Program-made: the position numbers and the translations under genes | Assembly: GCF_002982315.1 (NCBI RefSeq) | Contig: NZ_MWZD01000017.1 | Coordinates: forward strand, 372,001-436,000 | DNA from: Leucobacter massiliensis | GTDB lineage: Bacteria; Actinomycetota; Actinomycetes; Actinomycetales; Microbacteriaceae | Direction: 5' to 3' | DNA: 64,000 bases | In this document: positions 56,575 through 64,000 of the stretch, in pieces | Position numbering within the stretch: position 1 is the stretch's first letter | How the letters are laid out: each line of letters opens with the position of its first letter | Notes under the pieces: generated by a model | The model's database searches: none | What the model saw: only the letters and a program-made list of their open reading frames with translations | Told to the model about the DNA's origin: nothing

Positions 56575-57831
56575 TCATCGCTCGGGCAGCGCTGTGGCGA
56601 TGCGCCTGACGGCCTCGCGGATCGTGTCGGGCGCGCAGGCGAGGTTGATGCGGGCGTGCCCGGAGCCTCCGGCGCCGAAGGCGGGCCCGCTGTTCAGGGC
56701 GACGCGGGCCGCATCGCGCAGCCGCCGGGCGGGGTCCTCCCCGAGCCCGGCTGCGCGGAAGTCGAGCCAGTTGAGGTAGCCGGCGCGGGATCGGGTGCGG
56801 CGGACGCCGGGCAGGCGATCCCGCAGCAGCTCGCCGAAGAGCCGCTCGTTCGACTCGATCTGCGCGACGGCGCGTTCGAGCCAGTCGCGGCTCTCGGCGA
56901 AGGCGGCGATGCTCGCGTGCAGGCCGAGGATGCTGGTGCGGCAGGCCACCTCGGGCGGCAGACCGCGCAGCGTCGCGTTCGCGCGCTCGTCGGCGGCGAC
57001 GATCACCGAGCATTTCGTGCCGGCGATGTTCCAGCCCTTGCTCGCCGAGGTGACGGTCACGGCGAGCGCCCCGGCCGCTGCGGCCAGCGGGGCGAAGGGG
57101 GTGAAGGGCTCGCCCGCGTGCGTGAGCGGGGCGTGGATCTCGTCGGAGATCACGAAGACGCCGTAGCGGGCGGCGAGCTCGGCGAGCCGGCTCAGCTCCT
57201 CCGCCGAGTGGATGAGCCCGTGCGGATTGTGCGGGCTGCACAGCAGGAAGGCGTCGATGCCGGGCTCGCCCGCGAAGGCCCGCTCGATGGCGTCGAGGTC
57301 GAGACGGGGGGCGGGAACCGCGGCGGGATCCCCGTCCGGCTCCTCGGAATCGGCGGCCGCGGCGCCGGGCTCCCGCGCCAGCGGCACCTCGACCACCTCG
57401 AACGGCACCTCGTCGAGCATCTCGAAGAAGCTCGGATAGACCGGCGTGGGGAGCAGGAGCCGCCCGCCCCGCGGGAGGAAGCGCCGCAGCGATTCGACGA
57501 TTCCGGTGGCCACGTCGGTCGCGAGATGGATGCGGTCGTGCGGGATCTCCCAGCCCCAGCGATCCCGTGCGAAGCCGGCGAAGGCCGGGGCGAGCGGGCC
57601 TGGGCCGTCGAGGTAGCCGGTGTCGGAGGCGCGGATCCGCTCGATGAGGGTGCGCTGGATCGCGGGTGCGACGGCGAAGTCCATCTCGGCGACGAAGAGC
57701 GGCAGCACCCCGGCCGGGTAGCGCGTCCACTTCAGGCTCGTGCGCTCGCGGCGCAGCAGGGCGGGATCGAGTTCGGCGAAGGGCACACCGCCCGGATCGG
57801 TACAGTCCTCGTGGTCGCTCATGCCCTCCAT
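56575..57831 (-). CDS. PatB/MalY-type C-S lyase (PLP)
   Basis: The product is 418 aa. PatB features: FAELDPALLRRERTSLKWTR, LPLFVAEMDFAVAPAIQRTL, LLCSPHNPHGLIHSAEELSR, VISDEIHAPLTHAG and the PLP Lys in SASKGWNIAGTKCS. It cleaves cystathionine or similar to release thiols. A low-complexity Ala/Asp/Glu/Pro insert lies at about 155-175. MSDHED at 57822 is an alternative start. It forms one transcript with the sulfhydrylase. Confidence 0.88.
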   Translation of the reverse strand: MEGMSDHEDCTDPGGVPFAELDPALLRRERTSLKWTRYPAGVLPLFVAEMDFAVAPAIQRTLIERIRASDTGYLDGPGPLAPAFAGFARDRWGWEIPHDRIHLATDVATGIVESLRRFLPRGGRLLLPTPVYPSFFEMLDEVPFEVVEVPLAREPGAAAADSEEPDGDPAAVPAPRLDLDAIERAFAGEPGIDAFLLCSPHNPHGLIHSAEELSRLAELAARYGVFVISDEIHAPLTHAGEPFTPFAPLAAAAGALAVTVTSASKGWNIAGTKCSVIVAADERANATLRGLPPEVACRTSILGLHASIAAFAESRDWLERAVAQIESNERLFGELLRDRLPGVRRTRSRAGYLNWLDFRAAGLGEDPARRLRDAARVALNSGPAFGAGGSGHARINLACAPDTIREAVRRIATALPER

Positions 57832-57985
57832 GCTTCCTGCCGCGGAGGCGAGGCGCGAGCGGGGAGGTAAAGCGGCGTCATATGACGGCCCGTGGCACGG
57901 GCCCGCGTGCGCAGAAACGGGGAACGGGCCCCGACCGTGCGGTCGGGACCCGTTCCCCGTGAGGCCAAAGAGGCCGCGCGACTCC
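57832..57985. other. convergent-to-tandem spacer holding a terminator
   Basis: The 154-base stretch between the protease gene end and the PatB gene start holds the hairpin described at 57917-57960 and PatB promoter space. No gene or riboswitch was recognised. Confidence 0.4.
57917..57960 (-). terminator. Rho-independent terminator of the protease gene
   Basis: ACGGGGAACGGG pairs with CCCGTTCCCCGT and inner CCCGACC pairs with GGTCGGG around a GTGC loop. It lies 26 bases downstream of the protease stop (57986) on the minus strand. Confidence 0.8.
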
Positions 57986-60211
57986 TTAGAGCTGCGCTGC
58001 GCGCTGGCGGCGAGCCACCAGCAGCGTCACGCCGGTGCAGAGCAGCAGCGCCGCTCCGGCCGCGAGCCCGAAGGGCAGCAGCGAGGCGTCACCGGTGACG
58101 GGCAGGCTGCCCGCGGCGTTGTCGCCGCCGCCGGTGCCGTTGCCCGCGCCGCCGGTGCCGCTGCCGGCGCCGTCAGCGCCGCCGACCGCTCCCGCGCTTC
58201 CGCCCGGGTCACCCGGCGTCGCCGCCGCGTTCACGGCGAAGCTGACGGTGGTCGGAGCCGAGTCGATCTCGTTGATCGCCTGGGTCACGGTGACGGTGTA
58301 GCTGCCGGCGCTGAGCGCCTCGGGGAGGGCGACGGTCCACTCGCCGCCCTCGACGGTCGCGGCGACCAGCTGCGCGGCGAGGGCCGCGACGGCGGCCTCG
58401 GAGGCGGGGCCGTCGACGTTCACGGTGACGGTGGCGCCGTCGATGCCGGTGCCCGAGATCGTGGTGGGCGCGGCGTCGAGCTCGAAGACCTCACCGTCCG
58501 CGAAGGAGGTCACCTTCGGGGCGGCGGGGCTCACGGTGACGGTGCCGGTGCCGGTCTCGGAGACCTCTTCGTTCAGGATCTGGACCGCGGTGACCTCGTA
58601 GCTGCCGATGGGGAGGGGATCCTCGAGCGCGAGGCTCCAGGTGCCGTCCTCGGCCACGGTGGCGGTGCCGACGGGCTCGTCGGCGAGCTCCACCTCGACG
58701 GTGGCGCCCGGGGCGCCGGTGCCGGTGAGGGTGACGGTCGTGCCGTCAGCGCTGTTCGCGGGGATGTTCAGCTCGTCGATCGTCGGAGCGGCGAACTCGA
58801 CCTCGATGTCCAAGGTCGTGGACTCGGAGGTGCTGAAGCCGTTCTTCGCGGTGAGCGTGAAGCTCACCGCGCCCGGCGCCTGCGGGGCCTTGAGGGTGAC
58901 GGTGCCGCCCGAGACGGGGATGGTCTCGCCTGCGCTGCCGCGGCTGACCGAGAGCTCCTTGGCGTTGCCGGGCACGGAGACGACGATGTCGGATCCGGGC
59001 TTCACGGTTGCGCCGTTCGCGGGGCTGGTGACGGTGGGCGCGTCGATGTCGAGCGCGACCTCGTAGCCCGCGAAGTCGGAGAGCTCGAGGGCGTCCTGCA
59101 GGCGGGTGGCGAACATCCAGGAGCCGTCCTCGGGGCCGCCGCTGACGACGCCCACGGCGGTGCTGCCCTGGATGACCGCGCCACCGGAGTCGCCGGGTGC
59201 CGCGCCTGCGTCGTTGAGGAAGCCGTGCACCCAGCGTCCGTCAACGCGGATCCAGGTGTCGAGGAGGGTGTAGTCCTGGCCGTCGATGGTGACGGTGGTG
59301 TCGCCCTGCGTGTAGCCGGTGGTGCGGCCCGACTTGGCGACCGCGCCCTCGACCGGGTCGCCGACCGACTTGACGGGGATGGTGCTCTGCGAGAGATCGT
59401 CGCTGAGCGCGCTCTCCCAGTCGGTGACGGCGGGCAGCAGATCGAACTGCGAGCCGAGGTTCTCGATCACGGCGACGTCGGTCGACTCGGGGTCGTTCTC
59501 TTCACCGGGGTTGTTGACGCCGGGTCCGCCGAAGCGCCACGAGCCGAAGTCGCCGAGGGTGCCGGTGCCGTTGGGCTCGCCGGCCTCGGCGGAGTCCTGG
59601 CCGGTGACGGCGGGCTGCACCGAGGGGCGCACGAGCTCCGTGCTCTGCAGCTCGCCGTCCTTGACGCAGTGACCGGCGGTCAGCAGGGCCGGATCGCCGG
59701 TGGGGCTGAAGGCGGGGAAGCCGACCGAGCAGAAGTACGCGCCGTCGGCGAGGTAGCCCGCGCCGCCGACGACGTCGGTGTTCGCGTAGGCGATGATCGG
59801 CTGGGTGTAGAGCACCTTGTCGAAGGCGGTCTCGCCGGCATCGGTGGCCTCGGCGAAGTCCTCGACCTTCTCGTTCTTGGTCTCCTCGTTGGCGAGCAGC
59901 ACGAGCTCGCCGGCGGGCGTGCGGGCCGAGCCGACGGCCTCGCCGCCGGTCTTCGCCTCGAAGGCCTCGGCCGAGTCGATCGCCTGGCGGTCCGCGTCGC
60001 TGAGCGCCTCTGCCGGAGCGGCGCCGGTCGCGCCGGCTGCGGCGGGAGCCTCCTGCTGCGGCGCCTCCGCCACCTGCTCCGCGGCGGGTGCCTGATCCTG
60101 CTGCTCCGTCGCGGGTGCGGTGTCCTCCGCGAGGGCGGGCGTGGCGAAGAACAGGCTCCCCATGCCGATGGCCGCCGCGGCTCCGAGCGCGAGTGGTCTA
60201 CGGTGTTTCAC
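57986..60211 (-). CDS. secreted trypsin-like protease with Ig-like repeats and LPVTG anchor
   Basis: The product is 741 aa. Signal peptide 1-28 (GAAAAIGMGSLFFATPALA), low-complexity Ala/Gln/Glu propart to about 125, protease with His181 (LLTAGHC), Asp245 (ESTDVAVIE) and Ser342 (APGDSGGAV). Three Ig-like or adhesin repeats follow (about 385-655; e.g. VTLTGTGAPGATVEVELADE; TTISGTGIDGATVTVNVDGP). LPVTG at 703-707 plus membrane helix and Arg end give wall anchoring. A good promoter lies at 60287-60315. A paralog lies at 62227 onward. Confidence 0.9.
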   Translation of the reverse strand: MKHRRPLALGAAAAIGMGSLFFATPALAEDTAPATEQQDQAPAAEQVAEAPQQEAPAAAGATGAAPAEALSDADRQAIDSAEAFEAKTGGEAVGSARTPAGELVLLANEETKNEKVEDFAEATDAGETAFDKVLYTQPIIAYANTDVVGGAGYLADGAYFCSVGFPAFSPTGDPALLTAGHCVKDGELQSTELVRPSVQPAVTGQDSAEAGEPNGTGTLGDFGSWRFGGPGVNNPGEENDPESTDVAVIENLGSQFDLLPAVTDWESALSDDLSQSTIPVKSVGDPVEGAVAKSGRTTGYTQGDTTVTIDGQDYTLLDTWIRVDGRWVHGFLNDAGAAPGDSGGAVIQGSTAVGVVSGGPEDGSWMFATRLQDALELSDFAGYEVALDIDAPTVTSPANGATVKPGSDIVVSVPGNAKELSVSRGSAGETIPVSGGTVTLKAPQAPGAVSFTLTAKNGFSTSESTTLDIEVEFAAPTIDELNIPANSADGTTVTLTGTGAPGATVEVELADEPVGTATVAEDGTWSLALEDPLPIGSYEVTAVQILNEEVSETGTGTVTVSPAAPKVTSFADGEVFELDAAPTTISGTGIDGATVTVNVDGPASEAAVAALAAQLVAATVEGGEWTVALPEALSAGSYTVTVTQAINEIDSAPTTVSFAVNAAATPGDPGGSAGAVGGADGAGSGTGGAGNGTGGGDNAAGSLPVTGDASLLPFGLAAGAALLLCTGVTLLVARRQRAAQL

Positions 60212-60286
60212 TGGTTTCCCCCCTGGAAGCGTGAGCGATGGACGTGCGGACCCTCCTGGTCGCGCAAGCGCTCACAAACCTCAACC

Positions 60287-60315
60287 AAGCTAACCTGCAT
60301 GTTTGCTGGACGCAA
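60287..60315 (-). promoter_or_regulatory. promoter of the anchored protease
   Basis: TTGCGT (60310-60315) and TAGCTT (60287-60292) on the minus strand are 17 bases apart. The start codon is at 60211, leaving about 70 bases of leader. Confidence 0.65.
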
Positions 60316-60413
60316 GCCAAATTTCGATTTTTCTGCGGGATGACGCGCCGCAGCCGGCGGGCACGGCGCGATTCTCCCGCGCCGCGCACACCCGGGCGGG
60401 TTACCATGCTGCT

Positions 60414-60854
60414 ATGCATCAGGGGAGAGCGTGGAAGAGCGGCCGCACAGCGGCGCTGGCCGCCGTGGCGGCGGGCGTGCTGGCCCTCTCGCTCTCGGCG
60501 TGCGGCACGCCGGGCGGGGGAGCGGCACAGTCCGGAGAATCGGGAGAGGGGAACCGGGTGGACGTGGGTCAGGAGGTGCTGGGCAGCTGGAGCTCCGACG
60601 AGAAGGGCACGCCCCGGCTGGAGTTCTCCGAGGACGGCACGGTGCAGGGCACGGACGGCTGCAATGGGATCTCGACGAGCTATGAGGTGCAGGACGACCG
60701 TGTCGTGCTCAAGGAGTTCGCCTCGACGCTGAAGGCTTGCCTGGGCGTGGACGACTGGCTGCGCGGGGTGCACGAGGTGCGGCCCGAGGGGGACACGCTG
60801 CTCGTGAGCAACGCCGCCGGCGAGGAGATCGGCGAACTCCACCGCGACGCCTAA
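60414..60854 (+). CDS. META-domain lipoprotein (HslJ-like)
   Basis: The product is 146 aa. Lipobox LSLSAC with Cys30. The META domain shows as VLGSWSSDEKGTPRLEFSED; GTVQGTDGCNGISTSYEVQD; LKEFASTLKACLGVDDWLRG. TACCAT lies 6 bases upstream of the ATG with no Shine-Dalgarno site, so a leaderless transcript is likely. An earlier ATG at 60405 is in another frame. Such lipoproteins are linked to stress in other bacteria; the role here is unknown. It ends in a 4-base overlap with the convergent next gene. Confidence 0.85.
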   Translation: MHQGRAWKSGRTAALAAVAAGVLALSLSACGTPGGGAAQSGESGEGNRVDVGQEVLGSWSSDEKGTPRLEFSEDGTVQGTDGCNGISTSYEVQDDRVVLKEFASTLKACLGVDDWLRGVHEVRPEGDTLLVSNAAGEEIGELHRDA

Positions 60855-62113
60855 CGCCCGCGCCCCACCGCGAGCGCCACCGTGTCCGAGAGCAGTGCCT
60901 CGAGCGGGCCGCGGCGGCCCGTGAACGAGAGCACCGCGCCAATGGCGATCGCGACGGCGAGCTGCAGGGCGAAGGCGTCCGGACCGAAGGCCCACCAGGG
61001 CAGCGTGTCGCCGGTGAGCAGGCTCTGATCCCGCAGCACCGGCCCCAGCGACCACGCGGTGACCCAGATGTGCAGGGCGTAGATGGTGAGCGGGGCGGCG
61101 CCCGTGGACCGGAGCACGTCGAGCAGGCGGGGCACGCGCGCACCGCGCGGCGTCATGTCGCGGTCGCACAGGAGCACGAGCAGGCCGATCACCGCGAGCG
61201 CGATGCCGACGGTGCGGGCGATGTCGACCGGGGAGCCTGAGTGCGGGGTGGCGAGCAGCTGCGCCCACAGTTCCGTCGAGAGCGGTGCGCCGCTGCCCGA
61301 CTCGGCGAACGCCTCGGGGCCGATCGGGCCGGCCGGGTTGTAACCGTACGAGACGGGGTTGGCGCGCACCAGGTTCGAGCTGAGTTGGGCGGTGGCGGCG
61401 AGCACCGCACCCGCGACGGCCAGCCCCGTCGCGAGGCGCGTGAGCGTGCCGCTTCGGCCCGCCGCGACGAGCGCACGCCCCGCGAGCACGCCCGCGAGCA
61501 GATACACCGCCCAGGTGATCGCCGGGTAGATGCCGGTGAGCAGCAGCGCGCGGATCGCCTCGGTCCAGTCCGCTCCGAAGGTGGCGAAGCTCACCGCGCG
61601 CCCCTCGAAGCCGTCGATGTCGAGCGCGGCGCGGACGGCCGCGTTGAGCGGGCCACCCGCGAGGCCGAGTACCACCGCGATGGCGGCGATGAGCCAGCCA
61701 CGCGCGGCGATGAGCGGAGCGACGAGCAGCATCGCTGCGCCGTAGTAGGCGAGCACCACCACGAAGGGATCGTCGAGCATGCCGAGCCACAGCCCGAGCA
61801 GCAGGATCAGCGCGCCGCGCACCGCGACGGCGGTGATCGCGGGGCCGGCGTGCCGCTCCGGGTGCAGGCGGCGCGTCGCGAAGACCGCGCTGAGCCCGCC
61901 GAGCACCGCGAACAATGGCGCGGCGATTCCGTCGGTGAGGGTGTCGGTCACCGCGGCGACGGACAGGGCCGACTCCGGAGCGAAGGGATCCCACGTCACG
62001 ATGGTGATGAGGTGGGCGGCCATCATCCCGGCGATCGCGAGGAGGCGCGCGAGGTCGACGCCCACGAAGCGGGAGCGTTCGAGTGGCTGTTCGGCGGTCT
62101 CGGCGGATGTCAT
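60851..62113 (-). CDS. multi-pass membrane protein, DUF1624/heparan acetyltransferase-like
   Basis: The product is 420 aa with about ten transmembrane helices. The start RFVGVDLARLLAIAGMMAAH, IAAPLFAVLGGLSAVFATRR and the late APLTIYALHIWVTAWSLGPV match the heparan-alpha-glucosaminide acetyltransferase/DUF1624-DUF418 superfamily, with a conserved Asp and His. It may acetylate a surface polymer. It lies between the two protease paralogs and shares four bases with the lipoprotein gene end on the opposite strand. Confidence 0.85.
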   Translation of the reverse strand: MTSAETAEQPLERSRFVGVDLARLLAIAGMMAAHLITIVTWDPFAPESALSVAAVTDTLTDGIAAPLFAVLGGLSAVFATRRLHPERHAGPAITAVAVRGALILLLGLWLGMLDDPFVVVLAYYGAAMLLVAPLIAARGWLIAAIAVVLGLAGGPLNAAVRAALDIDGFEGRAVSFATFGADWTEAIRALLLTGIYPAITWAVYLLAGVLAGRALVAAGRSGTLTRLATGLAVAGAVLAATAQLSSNLVRANPVSYGYNPAGPIGPEAFAESGSGAPLSTELWAQLLATPHSGSPVDIARTVGIALAVIGLLVLLCDRDMTPRGARVPRLLDVLRSTGAAPLTIYALHIWVTAWSLGPVLRDQSLLTGDTLPWWAFGPDAFALQLAVAIAIGAVLSFTGRRGPLEALLSDTVALAVGRGR

Positions 62114-62156
62114 CGTGTGCTGCCGGGAGTCCGAGGGCGGGAGATCTCGGCGCCGA

Positions 62157-62208
62157 CTGCCGAAGAGGGGCCCGGCCGCACCGCGTGGCCGGAGCCCCTC
62201 TTCGGCAG
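62157..62208 (-). terminator. Rho-independent terminator of the second protease gene
   Basis: CTGCCGAAGAGGGGC pairs with GCCCCTCTTCGGCAG, with CCGGCC/GGCCGG inside. It is 18 bases after the stop of the partial protease (62227) and upstream of the membrane gene. Confidence 0.8.
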
Positions 62209-62226
62209 CGCGGTGCGCGCCGAGGG

Positions 62227-64000
62227 CTAGCGCTCGTCCGTTCGCAGCTGCCGCCGCGTGAGGAAGATAGCCGTCGCGCCGAGCAGCAGCATGACGACCG
62301 CCGCGACGCCGTAGGGGAGCAGCGAGGGCGCGCCCGTGGTGACGAGCCCTGTGCCCGGCGTCGTCACGGTGGTGGGTCCCTCAGCAGTGCTCGGGGGAGC
62401 GGTCGCTGCCGGATTACCCGGATCCGTGACCGGGGCTGCAACCGTGAAGCCGACGACGACGGCGTCCGAAGCGAGGCCGTTGACGGTCTGCGTCGCGCTC
62501 ACCGTGTATTGCCCCGCGATGAGCGGGCTATCGAGTGCAATCGTCCACGCGCCGTCGGTCACGGTGGCCGTGTAGGCCCGGCCGGCGACGGTGACCGTGA
62601 CGGTTGCGCCGTCGATGCCGGTGCCCGAGATGGTGCTCGGGGCGTCCGTGAGGGCGAAGCCGTCACCGTTGGCAAAGGAGGTGATGACGGGAGGGCCGGG
62701 CCGCACCGTGGCGCGCGCCGTGCCGACCGGTGAGACCTCGTCCTCCCAGCTCTGTGTCGCCGACACCGCGTGCTCGCCGATGGCGAGGGGGTCGGCGAGC
62801 GGGAGGGTCCAGCTGCCGTCGGACCCCACCGTGACGGCTCCGATCACCTGGCCGTCGATCGTGACCTCGACCGTCGCGCCGGGAACCCCAGTGCCGTTCA
62901 GGGTGACCGCGGCACCCGTCCCGTCGCTTGCGGTCACGTCCACGTTCTCGATCGTGGGCGCCATGAAATCGACCTCGAAGGTGACCGTCACGGGCTCGGA
63001 CTGGCTGCGGCCGTTCCGGGCGATGAAGGTGTAGGTGTAGGTTCCTGGAGTCAGCGGGGCCTGGATGGTGACCTCACCGCTCGTGGCGTCGAGCACATCC
63101 TCGGCGGGATCGGCGTCGGAGCTCGCCACCAGCTCGTCGGCATTGCCGGGGACGCTCACCACGATGTCGGACCCGGGATCGACGAGCGCACCGTCCGCCG
63201 GGCTCTCCACCACGGGAGCGTCGATGTCCAGCCGGATCTCGTAGCCGGAGAACTCATCGAGTTCGAGCGCGTCCTGCAGCCGGGTGGCCCAGGTCCAGGA
63301 GTTGTCATCCGGTCCGCCGCTCACCAGACCGACGGCGGTGTTCCCTTGGAGCACTGCGCCGCCCGAATCGCCGGGGCTGGACGCGGCGTCGTTGAGGAAG
63401 CCGTGGACCCAGCGGTCATCGACCTGCAGCCAGCCGTCGAGGAGCGTGATGTCGTCACCGTCGATGGTGACGGTGGTGTCGCCCTGCCGCAGTCCGCTCG
63501 TGCGGCCCGAGGCCGTCACCTGGCCCTCGACGGGATCGGCCACCGACTTCACCGGGATCGTGCTCTGGGCGAGGTCGTCGGCGCCACCGGCGCTCCAGTC
63601 CGTCACCTCGGGGAGCAGCGCGAACTGCGCGTCGATGTTCTCGATCACCGCGATGTCCGTGGACTCCGGGTCGTTTTCCGCCCCGCTGGAACCTGCGGGC
63701 AGGCCGCCGAAGCGCCAGGCCCCGAAGTCGCCGAGAATCCCCGTGCCGTTCGGAATGCCGCCGCTGCCTGGGACGTCGCCCGTTACGGCGGGCTCCTGGG
63801 AGGGGAGGGTGAGCCCCGTCAGCTGGGTGGCACCGTCGTCGGTGCAGTGGCCGGCGGTCAGCAGCGCGGGATCACCGTCTGCGTTCCAGGCGGTGAAGCC
63901 GATCGAGCAGACCGTCGAGCCGTCCGTCACGTAGCCCGCACCGCCGGTGACGTCGGTGTCGGCATACGCGATCGCCGGCGCGGTGAGTAGCATCTTGTGG
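62227..64000 (-). CDS. second secreted trypsin-like protease, 5' end outside window
   Basis: At least 591 codons lie in the window; the N-terminus with signal peptide is beyond base 64000. The frame runs through the edge, so the first ATG inside (63993) is internal. It is a paralog of the protease at 57986-60211: LLTAGHC, ESTDIAVIE, SPGDSGGAV triad, and repeats (VTLNGTGVPGATVEVTIDGQ; STISGTGIDGATVTVTVAGR). The C-terminus has GLVTTGAPSLLPYG in the place of SLPVTGDASLLPFG, then a helix and Arg-rich end. The LPxTG Pro is thus lost, so anchoring may fail or use another sortase. Confidence 0.88.
   Translation of the reverse strand, partial: HKMLLTAPAIAYADTDVTGGAGYVTDGSTVCSIGFTAWNADGDPALLTAGHCTDDGATQLTGLTLPSQEPAVTGDVPGSGGIPNGTGILGDFGAWRFGGLPAGSSGAENDPESTDIAVIENIDAQFALLPEVTDWSAGGADDLAQSTIPVKSVADPVEGQVTASGRTSGLRQGDTTVTIDGDDITLLDGWLQVDDRWVHGFLNDAASSPGDSGGAVLQGNTAVGLVSGGPDDNSWTWATRLQDALELDEFSGYEIRLDIDAPVVESPADGALVDPGSDIVVSVPGNADELVASSDADPAEDVLDATSGEVTIQAPLTPGTYTYTFIARNGRSQSEPVTVTFEVDFMAPTIENVDVTASDGTGAAVTLNGTGVPGATVEVTIDGQVIGAVTVGSDGSWTLPLADPLAIGEHAVSATQSWEDEVSPVGTARATVRPGPPVITSFANGDGFALTDAPSTISGTGIDGATVTVTVAGRAYTATVTDGAWTIALDSPLIAGQYTVSATQTVNGLASDAVVVGFTVAAPVTDPGNPAATAPPSTAEGPTTVTTPGTGLVTTGAPSLLPYGVAAVVMLLLGATAIFLTRRQLRTDER

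Noticed and set aside
1-64000. CRISPR array, IS element or rRNA genes
   Set aside because: I saw no regularly spaced direct repeats, transposase or rRNA-like sequence in the window.

Overview
The window is high-GC DNA from an actinobacterium, most likely the family Microbacteriaceae; Leucobacter or a close relative is my best guess. The evidence is GTG starts with 4-base overlaps, LPxTG-anchored surface proteins, a SipW-type export operon, an archaeal-type AspRS and a MaoC-MaoC-murB cluster. No rRNA gene or complete tRNA gene is present, so the genus is inference.

Positions 1 to about 29560 are the right part of a temperate siphophage prophage. Its left end lies outside the window. Read on the minus strand from right to left: Cro-like protein, antirepressor, small early proteins, RusA, YqaJ exonuclease, RecT/Bet, replication genes (initiator-like protein, DnaB-type helicase, SSB, J-domain protein), a short group of accessory genes, small and large terminase, portal, protease/scaffold, coat, head-tail connectors, major tail protein, tail chaperones, and a tape measure gene cut by the window edge. 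On the plus strand at the right end are the repressor, an ImmA-type metalloprotease, a SHOCT protein and a tyrosine integrase. Next to the integrase is a 3'-end tRNA fragment, taken as attR, followed by a strong host terminator. Three isolated plus-strand genes (GNAT, lipoprotein, membrane protein) sit inside the minus-strand phage operons and look like cargo (morons).

Positions 29.7-41.9 kb are host genes. A divergent locus holds an FAD/NAD(P) protein and an SDR on one side. On the other is a complete peptide-type ABC importer (binding protein, two permeases, fused double ATPase) followed by a fusion of two AhpD/CMD-like domains. Then come a divergent XRE-cupin regulator, a thioredoxin-reductase-like flavoprotein and a SAM methyltransferase. 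Positions 42.0-46.1 kb form one minus-strand operon for SipW-type export: TasA-like protein, signal peptidase, LPVTG protein and choice-of-anchor G protein.

Positions 46.3-57.8 kb are housekeeping and biosynthesis: aspS, a TrmH/SpoU methyltransferase, an acyl-CoA carboxylase alpha subunit, two MaoC dehydratases, murB, a DUF2520 dehydrogenase with panC and panB, O-acetylhomoserine sulfhydrylase and a PatB-type C-S lyase. Positions 58-64 kb hold two paralogous secreted trypsin-like proteases with Ig-like repeats, separated by a META-domain lipoprotein and a membrane acetyltransferase-like protein.

A recurring feature in both prophage and host is a TANNNT -10 hexamer 6-8 bases before the start codon with no Shine-Dalgarno sequence, pointing to leaderless mRNAs. 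At two divergent loci this -10/start region is repeated as an inverted repeat.
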